Assembly: GCA_039033215.1 (NCBI GenBank)
Contig: JBCCDA010000002.1
Location: forward strand, 1 to 64,000
Direction: 5' to 3'
Length of the DNA: 64,000 nucleotides
Source of the DNA: Thermohalobaculum sp039033215
GTDB lineage: Bacteria; Pseudomonadota; Alphaproteobacteria; Rhodobacterales; Rhodobacteraceae
The position numbers were made by a program, and so were the translations under genes. The notes under the pieces are model-generated. The model was not told where the DNA came from. It worked only from the letters and a program-made list of their open reading frames with translations, and did no database searches. The stretch's first letter is position 1; each line of letters starts with the position of its first letter. This document shows, in pieces, positions 32,417 through 42,429 of this stretch.

Positions 32417-33145
32417 CTACACCTCCACCACAATCACGGACACGTTGTCGGCACCGCCGTGATCGAGAGCGCGTTGAATCAGCACTTCCGCGGAGCGTTT
32501 CGTGTCAGTTTGATCAAGCAGATCAACCAGTTCGGCGTCTCCGACGTGCTTGGTCAAACCATCCGAACAGAGGAGAAAGCGATCCCCGTGCGCTAGCTCG
32601 CCCCGCCGTTTGTCGATCTCGAGCATGTCGCCGATGCCCACAGCCCGCGTGATCTGGTTGGCAAGCGGATGATGCTCGGCCTCATCCTCGCTCAGATGGC
32701 CAGCTTTGATCAGTTCGCCAACGATCGAGTGGTCTGCGCTGAGCTGGTTCAGGACGCCGTCGCGCACACGGTAGAGGCGACTGTCCCCTGCCCAAAGGCA
32801 TACGAAGTGCTGTTCAGAGACGATCAGCACCACGACAGTGGCGCCAATGGTCACGCCGCCTAGTCGCAAGGCTTCGCACTGTATGTCGTCATGCGCTTTG
32901 TGCAGGGCCGCACGCGCCTGCTGCATCCGCTCGCCGGGTGCAACACTGGTCGGGATGTCCGCAAGAGCTTCGGTCACTATCTGGCTGGCCAGGTGACCCG
33001 CCGTATGACCGCCCATGCCGTCAGACACGGCCCAGATACCGCCCTCTGGAACCGAGAGGATAGCGTCTTCATTGATCTGCCGTCGATGCCCGACATGAGT
33101 GCCGGAGCTGCAGCGCCAACTGGTTCGGGAAACTGGGTCCGTCAT
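32417..33145 (-). CDS. pppA: T6SS PP2C-family protein phosphatase
   Basis: A 242-aa serine/threonine phosphatase expected to reverse phosphorylation by the T6SS kinase (58340-59698) and switch secretion off. PP2C metal-binding motifs are RRQINEDA (D27), SDGMGGH (D42), GATVVVLI, WAGDSRLYR, LLCSDGLT and GADNVSVIV. The start (ATG at 33145) overlaps the tagF stop by 4 nt; a longer frame from 33181 lies inside tagF. Confidence 0.93.
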   Translation of the reverse strand: MTDPVSRTSWRCSSGTHVGHRRQINEDAILSVPEGGIWAVSDGMGGHTAGHLASQIVTEALADIPTSVAPGERMQQARAALHKAHDDIQCEALRLGGVTIGATVVVLIVSEQHFVCLWAGDSRLYRVRDGVLNQLSADHSIVGELIKAGHLSEDEAEHHPLANQITRAVGIGDMLEIDKRRGELAHGDRFLLCSDGLTKHVGDAELVDLLDQTDTKRSAEVLIQRALDHGGADNVSVIVVEV

Positions 33146-33768
33146 GCGAAACCTGCGTTCTGCACTTCGGGTTCCACCCAACAGATCGAGTCAGGGTCGA
33201 AGAGAGCCTGCATCTCCGCCGGTTTGGACGGCATTCGGGACGAGATCAGTCGGCGTTTGCAACCTTCGGTAAGGGCCGCCCACATGGATCCAACCTCGAC
33301 CTGCTTCGGCCCAGTTGGAACGGAGATCCCATGAGGGATCGACGCGAGCTCATTGCGAAGATCCGAGAGGCCAGCGCCCTCTCGGAGCATCAATCGCGCG
33401 GCCGTTTCCAGTCCGGGGAAGATGTCTTCCATCGCTGTGTGAAGCGCCCCACATCCTGAAACCGAACTCGCCGGCAGTTCCATGGCTATGCACAGCGGAA
33501 ACCTCCGACCTACTCGGTCGACGCTCGTCATGATCACACCCGCGGCGGCGTTTGGTCCGCAGATGCCGGGCGATGTGGCGAAGCGCCAGATCGGCGCGGA
33601 CCTATAGCAAGCTTGCCATCGATCCCTCAGCACGCCGTCCCCTGTCACCAGCACCTGCTGAAGCCAGGAATCCCAGGCACACACGAACTCTCCAGAGAGA
33701 CCAGAGCGCACAAAGTCACCCAGATGCGGAACCTTGCCGTACCATCCGAAGGAGCCCCTAGCGATCAT
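33142..33768 (-). CDS. tagF: T6SS-associated protein TagF
   Basis: A 208-aa TagF-family protein. In other bacteria TagF represses T6SS firing post-translationally through Fha. The family N-terminus FGWYGKVPHLGDFVRSGL is clear, as is WDSWLQQVL, followed by PICGPN-like and VGRRFPLCIA segments. The ATG at 33768 overlaps the tssM stop (TGATG); a GTG lies one codon upstream. Confidence 0.92.
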   Translation of the reverse strand: MIARGSFGWYGKVPHLGDFVRSGLSGEFVCAWDSWLQQVLVTGDGVLRDRWQACYRSAPIWRFATSPGICGPNAAAGVIMTSVDRVGRRFPLCIAMELPASSVSGCGALHTAMEDIFPGLETAARLMLREGAGLSDLRNELASIPHGISVPTGPKQVEVGSMWAALTEGCKRRLISSRMPSKPAEMQALFDPDSICWVEPEVQNAGFA

Positions 33769-36700
33769 CACAGAGACCTCGGGCAGCGAAACCCGTTGAG
33801 CACCGCACGGTTAAATGGGTTCAGTGCAGATCCTGCGCGCAGTTGGAAGACCGCTATCCGGCCGCCAACGTTGAACACCACTCGATTTCGGTCGGCGATG
33901 CTCGTGCGCCGGACCTCAGCCGTGTCGAGCAGCCGAAACCAGGCCCACGGTCCATCATGCGCAACGCCGTTCTCACGATCCGCAACCTCCGGTGTGAAGC
34001 TCACGCGGGTGCGCCCGCCGGCCTGACCAGGCCATGTCAGCGGGGTAACCGCCGGGGGACCATGCGCATAGCTGACCGACTGTCCCTCGACCTCGACGAT
34101 GACCTGATCGATGTTTGGATCAAGCGCAACCGGGGTGAGGTCAAAGGCTACCGAGGGCAAACCACCACTAAGGAAAAAGCTGTCGCGGATTATGGCTGCC
34201 GTCTGGAACTGAGCCAGAACAGCATCCGACACCCCGAGGTCTTTGCCGTTCAGCCGCTTCCAACGCCAAGGAACCGATGTGGTGTCGACAAAGGGGAGCA
34301 AGTTTTCGTTGAAGAAGCCGTCGATTAGCCCGCTTGGTCCGAACAGCTTGCCGAAGTCCTGCAAGGTGACATCGGCCTGTGCGGCCTGAACGAACGGGTA
34401 ACGGCCGTCCAAGGCAGCCCGACAGAACGGCGCGACCTGCGACTGCCATTTGGCGTTCAACTCGGCCCGCGCGCCGCCTACTGCGATACCTGACGAAGCA
34501 GCAGCGACCTGGTTCGCCCAGCGTTGCATTGGGCCGGACAGACGGCCGATTGTCGCCTGCAGGCGGGCTGATGCGCTCCCTTGCTGGCTCGCAATCGAGA
34601 TGCCGGAATTCTGACCCAACGACACTCGGTTCAGTTCGTTGTAGACCTCCGTCATCGTACCGATAACCTGTGCAAGCTCCGGATCTGCCCCGCCTCCCCC
34701 ATCAACGAAGGCATGAAGATTGGCAAAACGCTGCTCGACAAACGTGCCCGGAGGCTCGGGAATGGCGTCTCCTTCCCCAACCGCCACACCGGCCTCGGCC
34801 GCCGACGTGAGGACGTCGAGAATAGCTTGATTGTCAGAGTCTAATGAAGAGGTTAGGGCATCCCGGGCAAAGTCGGCCAGCCCCTCGCCACCGGCCTCGA
34901 TCACGGCGCCCGCAGCGCCATTGGTAACGGGCTGGGTCAGTTTCGTTTCTGCTGACACGGCCTGCAGAACGGCAACGATGGGAGAGCTTGGTCCCGACAG
35001 GACATTCAGCACCTCGGTCGCGTGTCCAATGCTTTCCATCGGCACGATGTCCACGTCCGCGAGGAGTTGATCGTACCGGGCCACGTAATCTGTATAGTAG
35101 AGGTTGAGCACATCCCGCGCCAGCACTGCCAGCGCCCTAGGGCTAGTCTCGGCCTCACCCTGCGGCCCTAGCACCCAGCTTTCATCCTGCACCCGCTCGG
35201 CAACAGAGAGAACCTCGGGCAGGAATACCTGGTGAAAGCCCTCCCGGGTGTAGATACCCTCGACGCCCTGGCTGAGCGGCAAGCCCGAAGGACGCAGCAC
35301 AACGCGTGAGACCGCGGGCCCACCGATCTCCGACAATCGAAACTGCGGGAGGTCCCTCACGGCCGGGCCGGTCACGATGCTCTGGTAAACACGCTCCGCC
35401 AGGGGTGTTTCGGACAGAAGCCCTTGGACTTGGTTCACCAACGGACCGTTCAAAGCGATCTCGCGCATGGGTTGGCTGATCAGAGCAGTCAGATGGCCCT
35501 GGAGGTCCCTGATCATCGGGTCTTGACCCGGGTAAGTCAGGCGCCAGTCTATCCCCATCCATTGCGTCACCAATGGCGCGTCCATCGGTCCCTGCAAGCC
35601 AAGCATCAAGTAGATCTTCAGTGCCTCGAACAACAGATCCGGATTGTTGATGTTCGCTTGCATCTGCTGCTCCAACCGCAGCAACAGCCTGGGGAGCAGA
35701 ATCGTGTTCAGTGCCCCACGATAGGATTGAGCGCTTTCGGTGCCAACGGCATCACCCTGATAGAGGCCAAAGGTCAGCCTCATCGGCGGATCACTGCTCT
35801 CAACACTCGGGTTCCCGGGAAGATCGCGGAGCGTGTTCAGCGCGGCGACGATGGGGGCGAGATCTGGATCCGAGATCGCGTTCCGGGAAATGTCGGCGCT
35901 TAGGCTCTGAAACTCTGTCACCGCGGCCTGCGCCTCGCTGATCAAACCGACATTCCCACGATAGCTGTAGGACCAGAGACTGACAGCTGTGATCACTGCC
36001 AGGGACGCCGCTATGGCGGCACCGCGCGCAGTCCAACGATACCGGCGCTCGACAGCATCATCAGCAGAGACGAGGCCAGCCTCTCCGACGATCACACCCT
36101 TGAGCAGGCGTTTCAGAAAGTAGGCGCGGCCCTTCCCTCGTCCGGATCCTATGGCCTGGCGCCCGATCCCGAACGTCTGGGCCATGCTGGACATCAGCCG
36201 ATCGACCGGCGTCCCCTCCTGCGTGCCCGATGTGAAGTATACACCTCGCAGCAGATGGCTCTTCTCGTAGCGGTTCTCCTCGAAGACATCCGTCAAGAAG
36301 GTTTCGGCTGTCTCACGCAGCGAGGCGACCTGCGCCGGGAAATCTTGGATCAAGCTGCGGCGTTGATGGTCGATCTCCGTCTGCATCCGCTCCAGGCTGC
36401 GGCTACTCAGGCGTTCGACGAGCGCGTTGAATTCCCCCGTGAATCCAGAGAGCGGCGCGGCGCTGTTGCCACGATCAGGCAACGGGAGTGTGAGGCCCCA
36501 AACCTGCTCGCGCTCAGTGCTGCCGAGATCATCGAAGAACTCGCGAAACCCCGCAATGAGGTCCGCTTTTGTGAAGATCACGTAGATCGGGAAAGAGAAG
36601 CCCAGTCGCTCACGCACCTCCTGAAGCCGAGTTCGGATTGCTACTGCATGGGCACGACGCTCCAGATCGTCCAGGATCGATAAATCGGACAGACTGATCG

Positions 36701-37376
36701 CAACAATGGCGCCGTTGATTGGCTGGCGTCTGCGGTGCGTCTTCAGCAGATCCAGAAAGCCGCCCCAAGCACGAGCGTCAGCATCCGCACAGCTGTCCTG
36801 GGTTGTGTATCTTCCAGCAGTGTCGATCAGTACGGCCTCGTCGGTGAACCACCAATCGCAATTGCGAGTTCCGCCAACTCCTCCAATTGTCATCTTGCCC
36901 ATCTGGTCGACCAGCGGAAAGTTGAGACCGGAGTTGGCGATTGCGGTTGTCTTCCCGGCGCCGGGAGGACCGATCACGACATACCAGGGCAGCTGGTAGA
37001 GATGCCGAGAGCCGAAGCGGCCGCCCAGGCCGGACTTCCGCAGAAAGCGGAGCGCGTCCCCCATTTGGTTCCGGATCTCGCTCAGTTCTGTATCTACGGC
37101 TTCTTCGTCGGGCCCCTGTGCAGTGTCTGTCGCCAGGGCCTCAGTCATCTGCGTTGCGCGGCGCGCGCGGCGCAGCAAGATCGTCAGAACAGCGATCACG
37201 GTCATGCCTGAAAGCGCGCATATTGCGATGAGACGAGTGGCGATGTCATCCAACGGACGCAAGCCGCCAATGACCATCAGCGGGCCCAAGTACCAGATTG
37301 CCAATGCAAGAGCAGCCGAGAAGCCAATGAGCAGGCATATTGGCGACAAGAGATGGATCAGGGTTCGCTTGATCAT
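33768..37376 (-). CDS. tssM: T6SS membrane complex protein TssM (IcmF)
   Basis: A 1202-aa inner-membrane protein that with TssJ and TssL forms the trans-envelope complex. Two N-terminal TM segments (about 8-30 and 48-68) and a third near 450 are visible. The cytoplasmic NTPase domain has an intact Walker A GPPGAGKT (136-143), GGVGGTRNCDWWF and LIDTAGRY. A long periplasmic region follows with the C-terminal IcmF domain. It starts 4 nt after the tssL stop. Confidence 0.95.
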   Translation of the reverse strand: MIKRTLIHLLSPICLLIGFSAALALAIWYLGPLMVIGGLRPLDDIATRLIAICALSGMTVIAVLTILLRRARRATQMTEALATDTAQGPDEEAVDTELSEIRNQMGDALRFLRKSGLGGRFGSRHLYQLPWYVVIGPPGAGKTTAIANSGLNFPLVDQMGKMTIGGVGGTRNCDWWFTDEAVLIDTAGRYTTQDSCADADARAWGGFLDLLKTHRRRQPINGAIVAISLSDLSILDDLERRAHAVAIRTRLQEVRERLGFSFPIYVIFTKADLIAGFREFFDDLGSTEREQVWGLTLPLPDRGNSAAPLSGFTGEFNALVERLSSRSLERMQTEIDHQRRSLIQDFPAQVASLRETAETFLTDVFEENRYEKSHLLRGVYFTSGTQEGTPVDRLMSSMAQTFGIGRQAIGSGRGKGRAYFLKRLLKGVIVGEAGLVSADDAVERRYRWTARGAAIAASLAVITAVSLWSYSYRGNVGLISEAQAAVTEFQSLSADISRNAISDPDLAPIVAALNTLRDLPGNPSVESSDPPMRLTFGLYQGDAVGTESAQSYRGALNTILLPRLLLRLEQQMQANINNPDLLFEALKIYLMLGLQGPMDAPLVTQWMGIDWRLTYPGQDPMIRDLQGHLTALISQPMREIALNGPLVNQVQGLLSETPLAERVYQSIVTGPAVRDLPQFRLSEIGGPAVSRVVLRPSGLPLSQGVEGIYTREGFHQVFLPEVLSVAERVQDESWVLGPQGEAETSPRALAVLARDVLNLYYTDYVARYDQLLADVDIVPMESIGHATEVLNVLSGPSSPIVAVLQAVSAETKLTQPVTNGAAGAVIEAGGEGLADFARDALTSSLDSDNQAILDVLTSAAEAGVAVGEGDAIPEPPGTFVEQRFANLHAFVDGGGGADPELAQVIGTMTEVYNELNRVSLGQNSGISIASQQGSASARLQATIGRLSGPMQRWANQVAAASSGIAVGGARAELNAKWQSQVAPFCRAALDGRYPFVQAAQADVTLQDFGKLFGPSGLIDGFFNENLLPFVDTTSVPWRWKRLNGKDLGVSDAVLAQFQTAAIIRDSFFLSGGLPSVAFDLTPVALDPNIDQVIVEVEGQSVSYAHGPPAVTPLTWPGQAGGRTRVSFTPEVADRENGVAHDGPWAWFRLLDTAEVRRTSIADRNRVVFNVGGRIAVFQLRAGSALNPFNRAVLNGFRCPRSL

Positions 37377-37379
37377 GGG

Positions 37380-38807
37380 TCAGCCTACCTTCACAAGAAT
37401 GATGTCGATGCGCCGATTGCGTGCCCGACCCTCGGCTGTCTGGTTCGATGCGATGGGTTCCTTGTCAGCACGGCCCTCCGCCGAGATCCGAACAGGATCG
37501 CTCAGGGCGGGGGCGACCCGCTCCATGACGGACTTTGCCCGCGCCAGCGAGAGGTGCAGGTTCGAGGGGAAGCGCGCTGATCGGATCGGTAGGTTGTCCG
37601 AGTGACCAGCCACGATGATACGACCCTCTTCTTGGTTCACTGCCTGGGCGATCCGCTCCACCAATGCGTCATATGCGGGCTCCAGCACGTCGGAAGCAGG
37701 ACGGAACATGCCCTCGCCCAGGATGCGCACGGTGACGGTGTTTGCGTCGGTAAAGACTTCAACTAGGCCTTGCTCGATCTCGGGAGCAAGAAAGGTCTGC
37801 AGCGTTTCCGTCTGAGGCAGAGGCGGCGGGGCAGGTGGTGGGGGAGCGGTCCGAGCAAGTGTCACAGGGCCATCAAAGTTGAGAGCGGACAACTGCCCGC
37901 GCAGCCGCTCGGTATCTCCGCTCAATGCGTAGGAGAAGCCAAAGAACGCCAAGCAGATCGCCCCGATTGCGATGGCGCTGGAGAAACAGACAGCCGACCA
38001 TGGAGATAGAGGGCGATGACCAACATCGACACCTCGCCAATTTGGGGAAAGATCAGGTGTTGCCGGACCGCGGTGGGTCCTGATCAGGCGGGCAAGGCCA
38101 CCTCGGACCGCCACATGGCGTTCCGTCCCTCGACCCTCCACACGCAAGCGACCCTCAAAACCTAGGCTCAGGCAGACATAGATGAGTTCCAGCAGGCTCC
38201 GATTTTGTGCGGGTGCCTGCTCCAACCGCTTCAACAGCTCGTAGAAACGATCACCGCCGTGTGTCTCCTTGTGGAAGGTCCCAACCATGCTTTGCTGGGT
38301 CCAGATACTCTGCCCTCCCCAAGGTGTGTTCAGCACGACATCGTCAATCGTTGCGCAGAGCGCGTAGCGCGCCACCTTCACAGTGTTTGCTGCGACCCCG
38401 GACTGGAGCGCAGTGCTCTCGAATACGTTGATCTCGGTGATGACCCGTTCGCGCAGCTTTGATGGATCTGTGTGTTGCGCGCGGTTGCGGATGCGGCCGA
38501 TCAGCGAGAACAGTGGTGACGCAGCAGCGTTGAGCGCATCGATCCCAACAGCAGGAACGGGTTTCGGGCACATCTCCTTCGGCAGAACGTCGGAGACTTC
38601 CGGGGGAACCTGCAATGGCGACCTTATCGCCGGCGCGTCTCCGTGCTGCCGGCCATGTTGAGCAGTCTGAGCAAGACCACGCTCCCTACCCACGTGCATC
38701 GGAGGCGGCATGTATGGCGGGATACCGGAGGGCCGATTCACCGGGTTTGGCCGGATCACAGTGCGATCCGTGTCCGTCGCTTCTGCAAATGGATTGTCGC
38801 TTGTCAT
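37380..38807 (-). CDS. tssL: T6SS protein TssL with C-terminal OmpA-like domain
   Basis: A 475-aa inner-membrane protein. The N-terminal cytoplasmic part is Pro-rich (1-80), then the DotU/TssL domain (85-260), one TM helix (about 269-294), a Pro-rich periplasmic spacer (APPPPAPPPLPQ) and an OmpA-like peptidoglycan-binding domain (about 350-475; IIVAGHSDNLPI, NLHLSLARAKSVM, NRRIDI). Having the OmpA module fused means no separate TagL/TssP-type anchor is needed to fix the membrane complex to the cell wall. Confidence 0.94.
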   Translation of the reverse strand: MTSDNPFAEATDTDRTVIRPNPVNRPSGIPPYMPPPMHVGRERGLAQTAQHGRQHGDAPAIRSPLQVPPEVSDVLPKEMCPKPVPAVGIDALNAAASPLFSLIGRIRNRAQHTDPSKLRERVITEINVFESTALQSGVAANTVKVARYALCATIDDVVLNTPWGGQSIWTQQSMVGTFHKETHGGDRFYELLKRLEQAPAQNRSLLELIYVCLSLGFEGRLRVEGRGTERHVAVRGGLARLIRTHRGPATPDLSPNWRGVDVGHRPLSPWSAVCFSSAIAIGAICLAFFGFSYALSGDTERLRGQLSALNFDGPVTLARTAPPPPAPPPLPQTETLQTFLAPEIEQGLVEVFTDANTVTVRILGEGMFRPASDVLEPAYDALVERIAQAVNQEEGRIIVAGHSDNLPIRSARFPSNLHLSLARAKSVMERVAPALSDPVRISAEGRADKEPIASNQTAEGRARNRRIDIILVKVG

Positions 38808-38827
38808 CGTTCACGCCCCCTCGGATC

Positions 38828-40168
38828 TCAGCTCTTGCGGATTGCCCAAAGGTCCATTGTCAGACCGGGGAAATCGCCAGAGATATGGACCGCCATACCG
38901 CCGGAGGTGGTCATCTGCCTCCAGTACGCGCTGTCGGGATCGACATCGAAGTAGACTGACTCTGCATGGTAGGGGATCTGTCGCGGCGCGACGGGAAGGG
39001 GCCGGAGCCCGATTCCCGGCAAGGCTGAGTTGACGAGCTGACGGATCTCTTCGACGGGGCCCAACTTCGCCTGCGATGGAAAGTGGCGTCGAATGCTCTC
39101 GATCGCGACATCAGCCTTGACCGCAAGGACAAACCTGGCCGAGGTCAGCAGGCGCTTGTCCGCGATCATGGCAACAGAGACCCCGTACTTGCGTGCCTCG
39201 ATCGGGATCGCGATCGCGTTTTGCTCGATCACGGTGCTTAGGTACTCACGCAGGATCCGGAAGACCGGTTGGAACGTATTCGAGAGGTCGTCGTGGCGAT
39301 ACAACGGGAACTCGCCGGCACGCTTGTTAGCAGCCATGAACGTGGCAAGCTCGCCTGCGAGAGCCGTCAACAGCTGGTAGATGACAGCCGGGTGCGCATT
39401 GCTGATAGCCTGCAGATGGCGGATCTGCGGCAAGGCACGGTTGATCGCGATCAGCAGCAAGAAATCGGATATGTCGGCCACGCCCTTGGCCGCGCCTTCC
39501 TGGCCGAGCCTCGCAGCGAGCGCGTCGGCACGATGGCTGAGCAGCCCCTCAAGCTCACGCAGAAATTCGGAGATTGGCGTCGCGGCTCGCGAATCTGTGC
39601 ACGACGGGATGAACGCGGCGTCTAGGACGACTTGCTTGTCCGCTCGCACCTCGATGATCCTGGCGATGGGAATAACCAACTGATCCGAGAGATCGTCAAG
39701 ATCGAGGGCGAGACGAAGGTGCATCTTCGCAACGGCCAGCCGCTCAGTCCTTGGGTCTTGACCCTGACAATCGGTAACGCCGATCTCATGCGGGACAAAT
39801 CGAGCCACGGTCTGAGGGTCACCGGTCAGATCGACTTCCATCGCACCCGGGCGTCGAGCCGGTATCGCCAGGTAGACGACACGGTCGCGCACGTTCTCAG
39901 GCACTTCCAACGCTGGCGGGTGTGCGTCAGCTTCTGGTGCTCGAAACAGCGCGCCGTCGGGCGTTAACCCGACACAGCGTGTGACCGCAAACTTCCCGAG
40001 CTTCAGCAGCGACTGATCAATGGCCAACTCACGCACGCCCCAGGGCGCCGGTGCGATGCCGGTTGCAACGCCGCCGACCAGCGCCTCGATGTAGCGATCA
40101 TGCTGCTGGAGATGATGGGGCTGCAGAAACAACCCTTCGTTCCAGATCACCTTGTTTTCAAAGGACAC
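38828..40168 (-). CDS. tssK: T6SS baseplate protein TssK
   Basis: A 446-aa protein that links the baseplate to the TssL/TssM membrane complex in the cytoplasm. The family N-terminus VIWNEGLFLQPHHLQQHDRY is unmistakable. The C-terminal receptor-binding part contains VYFDVDPDSAYWRQM. It lies between tssJ (26 nt) and tssL (20 nt). Confidence 0.95.
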   Translation of the reverse strand: MSFENKVIWNEGLFLQPHHLQQHDRYIEALVGGVATGIAPAPWGVRELAIDQSLLKLGKFAVTRCVGLTPDGALFRAPEADAHPPALEVPENVRDRVVYLAIPARRPGAMEVDLTGDPQTVARFVPHEIGVTDCQGQDPRTERLAVAKMHLRLALDLDDLSDQLVIPIARIIEVRADKQVVLDAAFIPSCTDSRAATPISEFLRELEGLLSHRADALAARLGQEGAAKGVADISDFLLLIAINRALPQIRHLQAISNAHPAVIYQLLTALAGELATFMAANKRAGEFPLYRHDDLSNTFQPVFRILREYLSTVIEQNAIAIPIEARKYGVSVAMIADKRLLTSARFVLAVKADVAIESIRRHFPSQAKLGPVEEIRQLVNSALPGIGLRPLPVAPRQIPYHAESVYFDVDPDSAYWRQMTTSGGMAVHISGDFPGLTMDLWAIRKS

Positions 40169-40194
40169 GAGATAACCCCCGAATTATGTCCACG

Positions 40195-40782
40195 TCAGTT
40201 TGCGAGTACGTTGCCGAGACCGCTCAACGGTGCTCCGGCTGTGGGCGGCAGGGACACCGGTTGGTCCCCCAAGTTGCTCGGCTCCGGTGAGGGAAGCGGG
40301 CTGTCACGTACCGTGGCTACTTGTCCTGCCGCACTGACCGTGTCGCCGGCCAGCGATACGGTGATCGTGTTCGCCGCATGCCTCACGACCGGTGCGATGG
40401 CTCGCCACCCCGGACCATCAATGTTCTGGAACGCCGCCACGACACCGATCGCCGCTAGCGGAACATCGAACTGTTTGGACGCAGTCAGGATACGGCCTGG
40501 TGCAATTGTGAACTCTTCAACGCCCAGCAGATCGGCGCCCAAGGCTACTTCCGGTTGCTCGAAGACCTCGAAGAAGTCCGCCGACCCGAAGGTTGCAGCA
40601 GCCAAAAGGTAGTAGACTTTCACCTTCGCGGGGCGGGCCCCGTTCATGTCCGCACCACCGGTCAGCGTAAGCGCGACATTGGTCTCTGGCGGCGGAGGGG
40701 CAGCACAGGCCGCCCCTACCGCAGCCAGTGCCAGCGCGACAGCTGTACGCCTGGTCACGTTGATGCCGGGTTTGAAACTCAT
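40195..40782 (-). CDS. tssJ: T6SS outer-membrane lipoprotein TssJ
   Basis: A 195-aa lipoprotein that anchors the T6SS membrane complex in the outer membrane. The signal sequence has RR at 11-12, a hydrophobic core and a lipobox ending at C26 (AVGAAC). The mature part has the TssJ beta-sandwich pattern with VKVYYLLAAATFGSADFFEV and a C-terminal Pro/Ser-rich tail longer than usual. The ATG overlaps the tagH stop by 4 nt. Confidence 0.9.
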   Translation of the reverse strand: MSFKPGINVTRRTAVALALAAVGAACAAPPPPETNVALTLTGGADMNGARPAKVKVYYLLAAATFGSADFFEVFEQPEVALGADLLGVEEFTIAPGRILTASKQFDVPLAAIGVVAAFQNIDGPGWRAIAPVVRHAANTITVSLAGDTVSAAGQVATVRDSPLPSPEPSNLGDQPVSLPPTAGAPLSGLGNVLAN

Positions 40783-42095
40783 TGAGACTTCAACCTTTCC
40801 AACTGAGCTTGGTAGGAGCGTGTGAAAGCCTGCCCAAAGTCGGACTCGAAGTTGCTCTCGGTCTCTTTGGTGATCCGCGCATGGGCTCGCTCGAACTGGT
40901 CCCAGCGCCGGGCCTTGGATCCCTTCTCAAGGCCGCCAATGCTCGAGCCACTGTCGGCACACTCTGAGATCCGCGCCGGATCGAGCCGCGCCAACACGTC
41001 CTTCAGCGCGGCCTCCAGACCCACCATCATCGCAACTTCGTGCGCCTTGATGTCGTTCAGCGCCTCAGACATCGCCGTTTCAGCATCTTGGTATCCTGGC
41101 ACTGTCGGCCGGATCATCGCTTCGACCGCCTGTTCGGGGTTGATCGAGAACTTGAGCGGGTTGTTGCCACCAACGCTGACCATCGTCCGCTCGACGCGCA
41201 ACTCGCTCTTGAATGATGCGCGCGCCAGCAGGATCTCGCGGATACCAGCGGTCATTGACGCAAAAACCCGCCCCAACCGCGCCATGGTCTCGGTCTGCTC
41301 GACCTCTGGGACGATCAAATGACCAACCCCGGCGGCGTTCAGAAATGCGGCTAACGCATCGCGCAGAGCAGGCGTCGGAACAGTGGAAGGTGGCGACGGC
41401 TCTGTCCCCTGCGTCGTGTGCGAAGGATCGGCTTGATTGCATTTTCCATCGAGGTCGTCCCAGTCTTCAGGGATCAGTGGACGGGTTTGCGCGTGACCAG
41501 CGAAGTGGTCATGTGCAGCAGGGCTGTGATCAGGAAGACTGGGCCCAGGAGCGGGTGTGGTCACGATAGCAGAGACGAGATCTCCGCTCCCCCCACTTCC
41601 GAGAACGCTAGCGACGGAAACATCTCGACCCGGTGATCCACCAAGAAGGGCGTCCAGAAAGTCATCGCCATCATCGCAGAGATCATCGAGCGCGGTCGCC
41701 GATTGAACTGCGGCCGGTGCGTGCGCAGCCGCCGGTGCAATTTCATCCAACGGGGGCAGCAACGACGCTTCGATACATGGTTGTGCGATCTCGACGACGA
41801 GTTCGTAGTCACCGAGTTGGATCACGTCGCCATCGCTTAGTGGGGTCGGGGCTTCGCCCACCCGCTCGTTGCAGTAGTTCAGATACGTTCCGTTTGTGCT
41901 GACATCGACCAAAAACAGCGCGTCGTCGCGTGCCTCCAAAACACAATGGCGCTTCGACAGCATCCTGTCCGGATCCGGCAGTGAAAGATCGTTGTCCAAG
42001 CCGCGGCCAATGGTCAGGACACCCACAGACATCTTGATCGGCTGTTGTGCGGCTGGGTGCACGCCAGAATTCTGAAACCTGAGTGAAACTGACAT
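40779..42095 (-). CDS. tagH: T6SS FHA-domain protein TagH (Fha)
   Basis: A 438-aa phosphothreonine-binding scaffold. The FHA domain occupies about 1-95 with the conserved R31 (IGRGLDNDLSL), S47/H50 (MLSKRH) and N68 (DVSTNGTYLN). A long variable Asp/Pro/Ala-rich middle follows (100-230), then a C-terminal TagH domain (about 240-420; ASMTAGIREILLARASFKSEL). It is the usual target of the PpkA/PppA switch, and all of those partners are in this operon. Confidence 0.92.
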   Translation of the reverse strand: MSVSLRFQNSGVHPAAQQPIKMSVGVLTIGRGLDNDLSLPDPDRMLSKRHCVLEARDDALFLVDVSTNGTYLNYCNERVGEAPTPLSDGDVIQLGDYELVVEIAQPCIEASLLPPLDEIAPAAAHAPAAVQSATALDDLCDDGDDFLDALLGGSPGRDVSVASVLGSGGSGDLVSAIVTTPAPGPSLPDHSPAAHDHFAGHAQTRPLIPEDWDDLDGKCNQADPSHTTQGTEPSPPSTVPTPALRDALAAFLNAAGVGHLIVPEVEQTETMARLGRVFASMTAGIREILLARASFKSELRVERTMVSVGGNNPLKFSINPEQAVEAMIRPTVPGYQDAETAMSEALNDIKAHEVAMMVGLEAALKDVLARLDPARISECADSGSSIGGLEKGSKARRWDQFERAHARITKETESNFESDFGQAFTRSYQAQLERLKSQ

Positions 42096-42104
42096 GGTCT
42101 TGGT

Positions 42105-42395
42105 TCATCCACCGACAAGAACCAGTGGACACCCACCGACGATCATGCCGCCATGGGCGCAGACGTCCGTCATGCGGGCTTGAGGTTTTTTGCCAGTCAG
42201 CACCGTCATCGATCCCTTAACGATCGTATCGGGCGGACCGACGCACACCGCCATGGCAGTTGCCGTCGCTGCCGGTAGCTTACCAATCAGAACGGTGGGA
42301 CACGGTACAACGATCGGACCCCCGACATGGGGTACGATACCGGTGACCATCGGGCAGACATGCAAGTCTGTCACACGGGCGGCGGGCAGCGACAT
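42105..42395 (-). CDS. PAAR-domain spike-tip protein
   Basis: A 96-aa PAAR protein that caps the VgrG spike. The repeats are visible: PAARVTDLHVCPMVTG, GGPIVVPCPTVLIGKLPAAT, and ARMTDVCAHGGMIVGGCP, with conserved Cys and His for the structural metal. There is no N- or C-terminal extension, so it carries no effector domain itself. It precedes tagH by 9 nt. Confidence 0.93.
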   Translation of the reverse strand: MSLPAARVTDLHVCPMVTGIVPHVGGPIVVPCPTVLIGKLPAATATAMAVCVGPPDTIVKGSMTVLTGKKPQARMTDVCAHGGMIVGGCPLVLVGG

Positions 42396-42429
42396 GGATC
42401 AACCTCCTTTGCTGCCCAGTAAGTGCCTG

